Assembly (NCBI RefSeq): GCF_039871655.1
Contig: NZ_JBDPLZ010000006.1
Span: 62,001 to 126,000, forward strand
Reading direction: 5' to 3'
Source of the DNA: Actinocorallia sp039871655
GTDB taxonomy: Bacteria; Actinomycetota; Actinomycetes; Streptosporangiales; Streptosporangiaceae
DNA: 64,000 nt
Part shown: one piece after another, positions 33,514-42,207 of the stretch
Layout of the letters: every line of letters starts with the position of its first letter
How positions within the stretch are numbered: position 1 is the stretch's first letter
Notes under the pieces: generated by a model
Told to the model about the DNA's origin: nothing
The model's database searches: none
What the model saw: only the letters and a program-made list of their open reading frames with translations
Made by a program: the position numbers and the translations under genes

Positions 33514-36500
33514 ATGATCACGCTTGACGGCCACCGACCGGGCGTCCCCTTCACCACGGACGGTGAGCCGGCCGTCGTTCTCGACGTCGAGAGCCGTCTC
33601 ATGCAGAACTACCGGGTCGCCGCCCCCGTGCACGCGGGCGCGGAATGCGCGGCCGTGCGGAACCGGGACGGCGAAGTCGAGTTCTTCACTCTGGGCGCCG
33701 ACAACACCATCTGGCACTTCCGTCCCGACCCCTCCTCGGAGTCGGGCTACCGCCAGGTCTCCACCGGCGCGCAGGCGACGACCTTCGGCGCGGGCCTCGA
33801 CTCCGAAGGCAGGATCACCCTCTTCGCCGGCGACCTCCTGGAACTCTCCTGCCTCACCGAGGACCCGGCGGACGGCACCTGGAGCGCTCCGGCGCGGATC
33901 GCCTACCCCGTCCCGCCCTCCGCGACGAGGATCGAGAAGATCGCGGTCGAGCGGATCGCCGGGCGGCTCTACGTCGGGATGATGGTCCGTTTCTCCGCGG
34001 CCTCCCGGAATTCGGGCGACCTCTTCCAGCTCGTGTACTCCGTCTGGGATCCGGCTCGGCCCGTGTTCCAGCGCGCCGTCAAGATGAACGTCGACAGTGT
34101 GAACTGCTGCTGGCTGGGAGAAAGCGCCGACGACGCCTTCTTCGCCTGCGTCGACGGCGTGATCGTCGGATTCGACGTCGCCTCGGCGGAGATACGGCGC
34201 ATCCCCGTCCGGGCTCCCTTCGAGTCGTTCGGCGTCGCCGCCGCGCCCTCGACCTCCGCCGATCCGCGGATCTTCGCCGTCCTGGGCCCCGACCGGGGGA
34301 TCCACGAGTTCGTCCCCGGCTCCTCGAAACAGCCCGGGACCTGGCGCCAGGTCGGCACGACCGGAGGCTTCCGGCAGGTGCTCACGGCGCTGGACGGCGA
34401 CGGCGCCACCCACCTGTTCGGCGTCACCGGCGGCAACGGCCTCTTCCACTGGCGGCCGGACGGCACCTCACCCGCCGGTTTCACCCAGGGCACGCTCATC
34501 GCGTCCGGCATCGCGTCGGCCACGGCCCCCGAGGGGCGAGGCGACACCGTCGACCTCTCCGCCGTGGGCACCGCGCAGTCGACGCTCACCCACCTGTTCC
34601 TGGAGTCGGTCAGCACCAACTGGGTCCAGCGGAAGGTGGAGGTGTCCGATCAGGGACGGCTCGAAGAGTACGTGTCCTACTCCTCGGACGCGACCGTCTA
34701 CGGAGAAGGGGGCGTGCTGCTGGTCAACACACCGGTCACGATCAGTGTCGCCGAGAGAAGCATTCTCCACGTGAACGGCGCCGTTCACTCGGTCGCTCCG
34801 GACCGCCCGCTCCACACGAGCACGAACGCCGCGGGCATGCTCTCCATAGCCCAGGAGACGGATTCTCTGGCGGCCCCGGCCATCGGCGTCAATGTTCAGG
34901 ACCTGATGCCGGCCTCCCAGACCATCGTCTTGGAGCAGTCAGCGGGCGTCCGGCAGCGGCTCGCCCATGTCACGGGCGCCGAACTGCGCGATGCCAAGGA
35001 CGCCGACGGCGCCTACCTCCTCGGGGAGGATTACCGGCGGCATCCCAAGACCGCCGACGCGCTGGCCGAGGCGCTCACGAGTTGCATGTCGCTGTCCGGC
35101 GGCGTCCTCCACCCGGTCGAACCGCTGCCCGGCCGGACGCGTTCCAACCGGGGGGTGGGTCTGCTTCGCGGCGGAACCGTCGGCGACACGCTGCGCCTCT
35201 CGCCGCCGCCGGAGTACAGGCCGTGGCGGCTGACCTTCGGCTCCGACGAGGTCTCCTTCGACCACCTCGACCGGACGCAGGCGGACGGCCTCCCCCACGA
35301 GGGCGCTGCGCCCCTGCCCGGCCTGCCCTCCTGGGTGGGCGACATCGGTGACTTCCTGAGCGGCGTGGTGAACGGGTTCATCCGTCTGGGAGAGATCACC
35401 GTCACCGTGGTCGGCGACGCGGTCCGTGCCACCGTGAAAGCCGCCATCGACGGCATCGAATACGGTTTCGACGCCGTCATCGACACCGTCGAAGCGGCTT
35501 TCGACCTGGCCCAGATGATCTTCGCCGGCGTGAAGGTGGGGTTCCAGAAACTCTTCGAGTGGCTGGGGTTCCTCTTCGGCTGGGACGACATCCTGCGCAC
35601 CAAGAAGGCGATCGCCTACACGATCCGCCAGTTCCTCGGCTTCGCCGCCGGAGCGGTCCCGGGGATCCGGCGCATGGTGGACCAGGGAATCGCCGACCTC
35701 CAGCGCCAGACGGACCAGGTCATCGACGCGGCCATCGCACGGCTCGGAACGAACACGACCGTGGACGGCATCATCAAGTCCAACCGGCACGACGTGCCGA
35801 CTTTCACCGAGGCGGCGGCCAACACCGTCGTGTTCAACGCCTTCATCGACAACGCGGCGGCGGCCGTCGCCCTTCCCGGACCGGCCTTCCCGCTCGACGA
35901 CGGAAGCATCGACGACGTGCTGGCGCAGCTGACGCGGTTCGTGGACTCGACGAAAGACGATAAGGCGTTCGTCGACATCCAGAACTGGTTCGCCACTTTG
36001 GGCGCCGATCCGGCCCGGGCCCTCTCCGCGCTGCTCAGCACGCTGCTGCGACTCGCCGGGCAGCTGGCGAAGCTGCTCCTTTCCGGAGTGCAGGGTGTGG
36101 CCGACGCCCTGCTCGAACTGGCCCGGACCCTGCTGACCACCCTCCAGGACGTCCTCGACCAGCCCTGGGACATCCCTTTGGTCACGCCCTTGTACCGCCA
36201 GATCACCAAAGGTTCCGAGCCGTCCGCGCTCGACCTGGTCGCCCTGGTCATCGCCGTGCCCGGCACCGTCGGCTACAAACTGCTCCACGACGAGGCGCCC
36301 TTTGCGGACGACGCCGCCCTCGCCGAGTTCAAGGCGTGTTTCACCAGCAGAACCCTGATCCAGGCGAGCGGTCTGGGAGATCCGGCCGAAACACGGACCG
36401 GCACCCCTTCCGCCGCTCCGCCGCTCCTACCGGAGCCCTACCAGGCACTCATGAAGGTCTGCGGCGCCTTCGCCCAGGTGTTCTGGGGAACCGTCTCCGC

Positions 36501-37017
36501 CGTGGTCGACTCCGTGGCCGACGAGAAAGACCTCGAAAACCCGCTGCGGCTGCACCTCATGATCGTCGCCATAGAGGTCTCCTGGCAGGCCATGTCCTGC
36601 CCCTGGTTCTTCACGGACGCCGTTCCCGACTGCTCCACCCCTGACGGCAGAAGCAGCAGTGCCTGGTGCTTCGGCTGGATCGGCGTCTTTCTCGACACGG
36701 TGTTCGTCCTCGCGTGGAAGAAGATCCCGGAGAACCAGTCTGATGCCGGGGTCCTCATCGCGTTCTACTACGCGGCCTGTCACCTCATGGTCAACATGGT
36801 CGGGAGCGTCGGCTACGAGGCCTCCGCCTACGCGGCGAACCTCTTCCCGGTCATCCCGGAACTGAGCAAGATCCTGCGGCTGAAAGGAATCATCGTGGAT
36901 ACCGGCGAAACGTCCCTCGCGGTACTCGCGCTCATCGACGTGCTGTGCAGCGTCGTCGGCGCGGGCATCACGTTCTCTTCACTCGCCTCCTCCCGAGAAA
37001 CGGCGGTGAGGTCGTGA
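33514..37017 (+). CDS. Large propeller/helical/membrane protein of unknown function
   Basis: A 1167-residue protein I cannot assign to a named family. Residues 1-370 have repeated strands such as E-F-F-T-L-G-A-D-N-T-I-W-H-F-R-P and H-L-F-G-V-T-G-G-N-G-L-F-H-W, indicating a tachylectin/PLL-like beta-propeller. Residues 605-730 are long amphipathic helices (G-D-I-G-D-F-L-S-G-V-V-N-G-F, W-L-G-F-L-F-G-W-D-D-I-L). Residues 1010-1165 contain about four hydrophobic segments. No signal peptide is visible. The plan could suit a membrane-acting or sugar-binding effector, which is speculation. The next gene overlaps it by 4 bp and is translationally coupled. ATG 33514 chosen; GTG 33511 is possible. Confidence 0.75.
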   Translation: MITLDGHRPGVPFTTDGEPAVVLDVESRLMQNYRVAAPVHAGAECAAVRNRDGEVEFFTLGADNTIWHFRPDPSSESGYRQVSTGAQATTFGAGLDSEGRITLFAGDLLELSCLTEDPADGTWSAPARIAYPVPPSATRIEKIAVERIAGRLYVGMMVRFSAASRNSGDLFQLVYSVWDPARPVFQRAVKMNVDSVNCCWLGESADDAFFACVDGVIVGFDVASAEIRRIPVRAPFESFGVAAAPSTSADPRIFAVLGPDRGIHEFVPGSSKQPGTWRQVGTTGGFRQVLTALDGDGATHLFGVTGGNGLFHWRPDGTSPAGFTQGTLIASGIASATAPEGRGDTVDLSAVGTAQSTLTHLFLESVSTNWVQRKVEVSDQGRLEEYVSYSSDATVYGEGGVLLVNTPVTISVAERSILHVNGAVHSVAPDRPLHTSTNAAGMLSIAQETDSLAAPAIGVNVQDLMPASQTIVLEQSAGVRQRLAHVTGAELRDAKDADGAYLLGEDYRRHPKTADALAEALTSCMSLSGGVLHPVEPLPGRTRSNRGVGLLRGGTVGDTLRLSPPPEYRPWRLTFGSDEVSFDHLDRTQADGLPHEGAAPLPGLPSWVGDIGDFLSGVVNGFIRLGEITVTVVGDAVRATVKAAIDGIEYGFDAVIDTVEAAFDLAQMIFAGVKVGFQKLFEWLGFLFGWDDILRTKKAIAYTIRQFLGFAAGAVPGIRRMVDQGIADLQRQTDQVIDAAIARLGTNTTVDGIIKSNRHDVPTFTEAAANTVVFNAFIDNAAAAVALPGPAFPLDDGSIDDVLAQLTRFVDSTKDDKAFVDIQNWFATLGADPARALSALLSTLLRLAGQLAKLLLSGVQGVADALLELARTLLTTLQDVLDQPWDIPLVTPLYRQITKGSEPSALDLVALVIAVPGTVGYKLLHDEAPFADDAALAEFKACFTSRTLIQASGLGDPAETRTGTPSAAPPLLPEPYQALMKVCGAFAQVFWGTVSAVVDSVADEKDLENPLRLHLMIVAIEVSWQAMSCPWFFTDAVPDCSTPDGRSSSAWCFGWIGVFLDTVFVLAWKKIPENQSDAGVLIAFYYAACHLMVNMVGSVGYEASAYAANLFPVIPELSKILRLKGIIVDTGETSLAVLALIDVLCSVVGAGITFSSLASSRETAVRS

Positions 37018-38054
37018 ACCCGCCGTTTCCCGGGCTCTACATGCGCCCCAACCGCCATTCCCGGGGGACCGTGCCCGCGGGCAAGCCCTATTGCGTCTGC
37101 CCGGACATCTGGCCGTCCGGCACCCGCCCGATCCCGGACTACCTCAAGACGCTGGCCGAAGCGGACGGCCACCACGGATACAAGCAGGAATCCCGCGACG
37201 ACATCGCCCTGCACCGGGACAACTACATCTACGTCCGCGCCAAGAACGGTGCTTCCACGACCCAGAACAAGTTCGCGAAGCTCTACTACGCGACGAACGG
37301 AATCATCCAATGGCCGTCGATGTGGCAGAACAATGTTCTCCACACGGACGAAGGCAGCCCGCAGGCCGATCTCGGCGCGGTCCCCCCTGGAGCCGTGGGC
37401 GTCGCCGAACGCCCCTTCGTCTGGCACGACGTGCCCGCCCCCTCGTCAGGCCGGCACTACTGCCTGATCGCCCAGATCGACGACAGCACCGACAGCAATC
37501 CCTTCCCCGAGGTCACCTCGCCGCTGGACCTCGCCCGGCTCGTCCAGAGAGACCTCGGCTGGGGCTGGCGCAACGTGCGCACCGTCAAGTCCTCCACCGC
37601 GACCTGGCAGCAGACGGTGCCGCTCGACATCGCCCAGAACGTCGACACGGAGCACTGCTACAACGTCTACGTCAGGCCGGTGGGCTATGAGGGCTGGTCG
37701 GTGAGCTTCTCCTGCAGCCAGGTGGACGACAGGGGCCGCCAGATCCAGCTCCCGCAGACCCGGATCGAGAAGAGCGGCGAGCCTCTGGGGGTCGAGGCCT
37801 GGCTGGCCCCCGGCTTCACCTCCATGCTCACGGTGTACATGTACAACACCAAGCACAAGCGCCCGGTCTCCGGAGCTCATGTGGAGGTGGGCGCCGCCCT
37901 CGTTCCCCGGCCCGGTGCCGAACTGGACGCCGCGATCAGCGCAGGCGTCATCGACTGGGACCTCTCCCGGCGGCTGAGCGCGCACGGACCGACGAGGACC
38001 GGGACCGAGCCGTCTCCGTTGGCCCCGCTCGGGTCGTACACCCTGGGGTCCTGA
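37014..38054 (+). CDS. Partner protein of the propeller gene, CARDB/Ig-like domains
   Basis: A 346-residue protein starting at a GTG that overlaps the preceding stop (GTGA) with GGTGAG upstream. The middle part, Y-I-Y-V-R-A-K-N-G-A-S-T-T-Q-N-K-F, then V-W-H-D-V-P, then H-Y-C-L-I-A-Q-I-D-D, is a CARDB-like immunoglobulin-fold pattern. Several Cys residues (P-Y-C-V-C-P-D near 25; E-H-C-Y near 222; F-S-C-S near 243) and W-G-W-R-N-V occur. No signal peptide is evident. The tight coupling implies it acts with, or is part of a complex with, the large upstream protein. Confidence 0.75.
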   Translation: MNPPFPGLYMRPNRHSRGTVPAGKPYCVCPDIWPSGTRPIPDYLKTLAEADGHHGYKQESRDDIALHRDNYIYVRAKNGASTTQNKFAKLYYATNGIIQWPSMWQNNVLHTDEGSPQADLGAVPPGAVGVAERPFVWHDVPAPSSGRHYCLIAQIDDSTDSNPFPEVTSPLDLARLVQRDLGWGWRNVRTVKSSTATWQQTVPLDIAQNVDTEHCYNVYVRPVGYEGWSVSFSCSQVDDRGRQIQLPQTRIEKSGEPLGVEAWLAPGFTSMLTVYMYNTKHKRPVSGAHVEVGAALVPRPGAELDAAISAGVIDWDLSRRLSAHGPTRTGTEPSPLAPLGSYTLGS

Positions 38055-38224
38055 ACACCTGAAGGACCCGAGCCGGGCGGTGAACCCGGGTCAGCGGATC
38101 CGGATGTTTCGGAAGCGGTTCCGCATTCCAGTAAGGTCGAAGCATCCCCGGTGCCGTGTCGTTGATCGCCCCCTGGTGAGGGCGTCCGCGGCCCCGTCAG
38201 GTTCGGCGACCTCCAGGAGTCCCT

Positions 38225-39202
38225 ATGCGCACCGGCAGCGTCGCCGGGAAGCGATTCGTCCTTCTCTCCCTGTTCGCGGCCGTCGTGGTCGCCATCGCGG
38301 CAGTGCTGATCGTGGTGTTCTCCTCATCCGACTCCCCCACCGGTCCCGAGCGGGGCGCGTCGGATCCGGCACGGGCGGCGTCGGGGGACTTCTGGGGTGA
38401 CACGTCCGGGATTCCCGCCGCCCAGAACGTCCTGGTCGTCAAGATCCTCAACCGCACCAACGGCAAGTACCCCGACGACCAGGTCTTCTGGAGCTACAAC
38501 GGACAGGTCCACTCGATCGCCGAGCAGCCGTACTTCGACATGCCCGCCAACACCTCGGGCCGCATGTACTTCCACCTCGGCTCCCCCGACAGCCCGTACA
38601 ACGACTTCATCGAGTTCACCGTCGGGCCCGACGTCTTCAACGGCAACACCACCCGCGTCGACGCCTTCGGCCTGAAGCTCGCCATGCGCCTGCGCTCCCA
38701 CGACGGCTACGACGCCCAGGTCGGCGAGGACCAGCAGACGTTCGCCGAGTCCCGCGAGGCGACGTTCCAGCGGTTCGTCGACGAGGTGCCCGACCCGTTC
38801 AAGCAGCTCGCCCGGGTCGAGGCCCCGTACCGGATCCCCGCCCCCCGCACCGCCGCGATCTTCCAGCCCGGCGGCGCGAACGAGAACTACTTCTCGGCCT
38901 ACGCCGCCCGGCACGGCGTCAACGCCACCACCTCGCAGATCTTCGGCTGCTCCGGACCGCTCGCCGAGGCCGCCGCCCGATGCGCCGCCCTGAACCGCCA
39001 CATCGCGGGCAACCCGGAATCGACCTGGCTCGACCCGTCGACCTTCTACCCCGGCGGCCCCGCGAACTACTACGCGAAGTTCTGGCACGACCACGCCATC
39101 GGCAAGCTCTCCTACGGCTTCCCCTATGACGATCACGCCAACCAGTCCTCGTTCATCTCCCACGGCGACCCCCAATGGCTCCTGGTCGCCGTCGGCTGGT
39201 GA
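38225..39202 (+). CDS. Membrane-anchored GH64-like beta-1,3-glucanase domain protein
   Basis: A 325-residue protein with one N-terminal hydrophobic segment (about 10-32) acting as a signal anchor, a Ser/Pro-rich linker, and a thaumatin-like GH64 domain. The strand Q-V-F-W-S-Y-N-G-Q-V-H-S-I near 80, F-I-E-F-T-V-G near 122, and T-R-V-D-A-F-G-L-K near 138 correspond to the region that holds the catalytic Glu and Asp of GH64 laminaripentaose-producing glucanases. The expected product is cleavage of beta-1,3-glucan, for example from fungal walls. Hydrolysis is not shown. Its position after the propeller pair may be coincidental. Confidence 0.78.
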   Translation: MRTGSVAGKRFVLLSLFAAVVVAIAAVLIVVFSSSDSPTGPERGASDPARAASGDFWGDTSGIPAAQNVLVVKILNRTNGKYPDDQVFWSYNGQVHSIAEQPYFDMPANTSGRMYFHLGSPDSPYNDFIEFTVGPDVFNGNTTRVDAFGLKLAMRLRSHDGYDAQVGEDQQTFAESREATFQRFVDEVPDPFKQLARVEAPYRIPAPRTAAIFQPGGANENYFSAYAARHGVNATTSQIFGCSGPLAEAAARCAALNRHIAGNPESTWLDPSTFYPGGPANYYAKFWHDHAIGKLSYGFPYDDHANQSSFISHGDPQWLLVAVGW

Positions 39203-39377
39203 CCGTAGGGGAATTCATCCCAAAAGATGGATTTTTACTGAAACCCGCTGGCCACGGGGCGTGGTACCAGTGGGAAGAGCACCGAAGATTGCGCATGCAC
39301 GCTCCGACCACGTCCAGGTGCGCCCAGGCAGGCGGCCCGGTATGCGCACAGGCCTGACCCACGGAAGGGGGCCGGAC

Positions 39378-39578
39378 ATGGACGAAGGACGGCGCGAGGA
39401 ATCCGGGCACGTCGAGCGGGGAGCGAGCGAGGAGGCGTCCGACGCGCCCATGACGCCGACCGAGAAGAGGACCTCACGGAGGTCGGCATCGTCGACTCCG
39501 GGCACCGCGGAGAACGAGAAGGAACAGCAGCGAGGGCGTCACGACCCCTCGGACTTCAGCCCTGACGACTTCGAATAG
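39378..39578 (+). CDS. Small charged hypothetical protein
   Basis: A possible 66-residue product, rich in Glu, Ser, Arg and Thr, with no predicted structure and an acidic end (D-P-S-D-F-S-P-D-D-F-E). GGAAGGGG precedes the ATG at a reasonable distance, and codon choice is acceptable. It resembles many short disordered actinobacterial proteins; no function can be given. It may not be expressed. Confidence 0.4.
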   Translation: MDEGRREESGHVERGASEEASDAPMTPTEKRTSRRSASSTPGTAENEKEQQRGRHDPSDFSPDDFE

Positions 39579-39602
39579 CCGGATTCACCACCGAAGGTGC
39601 CG

Positions 39603-40280
39603 TCAGCCGCGGGAGCCGGGCCGTTCGGGCGGATCTATCCGCACCCGCTCCTCTTCCGAGACGTTCTCCATGTCGTCGAGCTGCGCGCAGATCGTCCTCC
39701 GCAGATCGTCGTAGTCCCGGAAGCGGTAGTCGTTGAACAGGGTGTAGCCGGCCCACATCAGGTTGGCGCACACCCGCGCCGGCACCCGGCCCGTCGCCGC
39801 GCCCATGCCGACCAGCGCCACCGACTCGATGCCGCCCGCCGACTCCTCGTTCCGCATGTGGACGGCCTGGAACGCCGCGGCGCACGCCAGGGCCACGTTC
39901 AGCGTCTCGCTCACGTTCTGCGCCGACTGCACCATCGTGGGCGTCGAGATCAGGAATTTCGGGTTGGCCGCCCCGGACGGCACGCACACGGCGCTTCCCA
40001 CCGGCAGCCTCCCCCCGAACCGATCGCGGATCGCCCGTTGGACGCGCAGCTGGATCCCCGCCCCGAGATGCCGCTTGATGACCGCGTCGACCCCGCCGTC
40101 CATCCGCCCGCGGGAGTTGGTCGGGGTGACCCAGGCGTCGACGTGCTGGTCGAGGATCGACCCCTGGCGGATCTCGACCTCGGGGGTGTCGGCGAACGCC
40201 GCCCGCCAAGCCTCGACGACCTCCGTGTCGACGTCCGTCAGCACCACTCTGAGCGGCGGTCTCACACGATCGACGGTCAT
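39603..40280 (-). CDS. Macro domain protein
   Basis: A 225-residue protein with a macro-domain fold. The ADP-ribose loop reads V-D-A-W-V-T-P-T-N-S-R-G-R-M-D-G-G-V-D-A-V-I, with a second conserved loop V-A-L-V-G-M-G-A-A-T-G-R-V near residue 165 that matches the phosphate loop of macro domains (G-x-G-x-x-G-x). Macro domains bind ADP-ribose, and some remove it from proteins or DNA. The gene is divergent from the UDG-ART fusion, separated by 298 bp containing a terminator hairpin. The pairing of a transferase with a macro domain recalls DarTG and related systems, so it may counter the transferase. That is inference. Confidence 0.85.
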   Translation of the reverse strand: MTVDRVRPPLRVVLTDVDTEVVEAWRAAFADTPEVEIRQGSILDQHVDAWVTPTNSRGRMDGGVDAVIKRHLGAGIQLRVQRAIRDRFGGRLPVGSAVCVPSGAANPKFLISTPTMVQSAQNVSETLNVALACAAAFQAVHMRNEESAGGIESVALVGMGAATGRVPARVCANLMWAGYTLFNDYRFRDYDDLRRTICAQLDDMENVSEEERVRIDPPERPGSRG

Positions 40281-40454
40281 GGTTCACTCCGGTCTCGAGG
40301 AGGGTCCTTCCAACGCCCGAGAAGATACCGAGCCCCACTGACAAAACGCTCGCCGTCCGAAGGCGCATCTCTGCGATTGCGAACGCACCGGCCCGGTGTT
40401 AATCTGCCGCGAGTCTTCCGCAGGCCTTGAGAGCCGACGCCCGCGACAAGAAAT

Positions 40455-40482
40455 CCCACCCACTCCGACGGGTGGGTTTTTT
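40455..40482 (+). terminator. Strong intrinsic terminator in the macro / UDG-ART divergent region
   Basis: CCCACCC and GGGTGGG form a 7-bp GC stem with an 8-base loop, followed by six T residues, on the plus strand. It lies 97 bp upstream of the UDG-ART start, between divergent genes, where a terminator is not expected. It may be an attenuator in the UDG-ART leader or the end of a short RNA. A weak frame (GTG 40396) crosses it in phase with the gene but lacks a ribosome binding site. Confidence 0.65.
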
Positions 40483-40578
40483 GGTTCTTCGTCGTTGCGT
40501 CCAAGGCCTTCGCGCGAACAATTCCCCGCCTCGATCACCCGTGCCGCGACCGGCGCGGTTCGACCTTCCCGGGAGCCC

Positions 40579-42198
40579 ATGATGAGGGACGCCGACGCCC
40601 CCGCCCAGCCCGACCCGAACGACCCGCTGGCTCTGGCCGGGCTCTTCCAGGGCGGAGGCGAGCCGTGGCTGCCTCTTCTGCGGCCGGTCATCGAGGCGCA
40701 GCCGGCCGCGGCCGCGTTCATCGGCCCGAGCCGCAGTCCGGAGGTCGTTCCCGTCCGGGAGCTGACCTTCCAGGCGCTCAAGCCCAATCCTCCGCACAAA
40801 TGGAAGGTCGTGGTCTTCGGACAGAACCCGTATCCGAGGCCCGAGAGCGCCACCGGAATCGCCATGTTCGACAACACCTTCCACGACTGGAAAGACAGTC
40901 AGTTCGGCAAAGTCGTCAGCATCCGCTGCATCATCAAGGCCGCAGCGATGTGGAAGCACGGAATACCCAAGAAGACACCGATCGCCGATATTCGCGCGCT
41001 TTTGAAGAAGCACGACACCGTGCAGCCGCCGGAATGGTTCCAGGCGATGCTCACCCAGGGTGTGCTGCTCCTGAACGCGGCGCTCACCGCCAGCGGCGAC
41101 GGGGCGATGGCCACCGACCGGCACACCGCGTTCTGGCGGCCGGTCGTCGAGAAGATCGTCGAGGAGATCCTGAAGGCCAAGCAGCACGCCGACGAGGACG
41201 ACCGGGGGGTGGTGTTCGCGTGGTGGGGGGTCCACGCCCGCGGCCTGAAAAAGGTGGTGCTCCGGCTCCAGGAGAAATACCCCGAGGTCGACGTCCGCCA
41301 TATCGACCACCCCAATCCCGCGGCGCAGGGCGACGTCTTCTGCGAGGGGGACCATTTCGGCGCGGTGAACGAGGCACTCAGATCACTCGGAGCCGACGAG
41401 ATCGACTGGCTGCCCGGCAAGGGGTGGAACGAACTCCCGGGGCGAGACGGCGGGACGGGCCGGGACACGGCCGACCGCATGGGCGCGTTCATCGCCTCCA
41501 CGATGGAGCTGCACCAGCTCTACCTCGAACGGCTCGCCGGCGTCAAAGACGAGGGCCTGGTACTTCCCGCGATCACCGGCGTGTTCGACACCCCTCTCAT
41601 GGACTTCCGCGAGGCCGTCGCCCCGGTGGCCGGGTTGCTGTCGGGCCTCGACCGGCACGTGGCCCGGTCGCACGAGTTCGGCAGGAGGAGGGCGGACGAC
41701 GCGGCCGGCGGCCCGTCCGCCGACGAGATCGCGGCTCTCCACCTCTACACCTGCGAATCGGCGTTCTACCGGCGGATCAACGCCACCCTGCGCGACCCGG
41801 ACCGCACCCGGATCGTCCCGTACCTCCCGTACCTACGGCTCCTGTTCTCGGTCGTGTCGAGGCTCCCGGCCCGCAAGCAGCCGCTGTGGCGCGGGGTGTC
41901 GCTGGACCTGCGGGCGCAGTACCCGCTCGGCCGGACCGTGACGTGGTGGGGCGTGTCCTCGTGCACGTCGAAACTCAGCGTGGCCCAGGCGTTCCTCGGC
42001 CGCCGCGGCAGGCGGACGCTGTTCGAGGTGACCCCCGAGCGGGCGGTGGGCATCCGCGGTTTCTCCGCGTTCACCGACGAGGAGGAGTTCATCCTCCCGC
42101 CCGGCACGCAGCTCAAGGTGACCGAAGTGAAAGCCGAGCGCGGCGGCCTGTGCACCGTGAAGCTGACCGAACTGGCCGAGCAGCCCCTGGTGGCGTGA
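40579..42198 (+). CDS. Uracil-DNA glycosylase fold fused to ADP-ribosyltransferase
   Basis: A 539-residue two-domain protein. Residues 1-286 follow family-1 uracil-DNA glycosylase: G-Q-N-P-Y-P at 81-86 (Ung has G-Q-D-P-Y-H), Q-G-V-L-L-L-N at 160-166 with the uracil-binding Asn166, G-V-V-F-A-W-W-G, and H-P-N-P at 244-247 (Ung has H-P-S-P). Thus the water-activating Asp is Asn83, while His244 is kept. Residues 385-535 match an arginine-type ADP-ribosyltransferase: L-W-R-G-V (Arg438), S-S-C-T-S (460-464), and E-E-E-F (Glu501-x-Glu503). GGGAGCCC precedes the ATG 40579. The fusion and its macro-domain neighbour suggest a toxin or defence role. Uracil excision is doubtful. Confidence 0.85.
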   Translation: MMRDADAPAQPDPNDPLALAGLFQGGGEPWLPLLRPVIEAQPAAAAFIGPSRSPEVVPVRELTFQALKPNPPHKWKVVVFGQNPYPRPESATGIAMFDNTFHDWKDSQFGKVVSIRCIIKAAAMWKHGIPKKTPIADIRALLKKHDTVQPPEWFQAMLTQGVLLLNAALTASGDGAMATDRHTAFWRPVVEKIVEEILKAKQHADEDDRGVVFAWWGVHARGLKKVVLRLQEKYPEVDVRHIDHPNPAAQGDVFCEGDHFGAVNEALRSLGADEIDWLPGKGWNELPGRDGGTGRDTADRMGAFIASTMELHQLYLERLAGVKDEGLVLPAITGVFDTPLMDFREAVAPVAGLLSGLDRHVARSHEFGRRRADDAAGGPSADEIAALHLYTCESAFYRRINATLRDPDRTRIVPYLPYLRLLFSVVSRLPARKQPLWRGVSLDLRAQYPLGRTVTWWGVSSCTSKLSVAQAFLGRRGRRTLFEVTPERAVGIRGFSAFTDEEEFILPPGTQLKVTEVKAERGGLCTVKLTELAEQPLVA

Positions 42199-42207
42199 AC
42201 TCCGCGT

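Noticed and set aside
32455..34449. 664-codon minus-strand frame
   Set aside because: Antisense shadow of the VOC and propeller genes with no start context and no recognisable domain.
40396..40578. 61-codon N-terminal extension of the UDG-ART frame
   Set aside because: It crosses an intrinsic terminator, has no ribosome binding site and its codons are not gene-like. ATG 40579 has GGGAGCCC.
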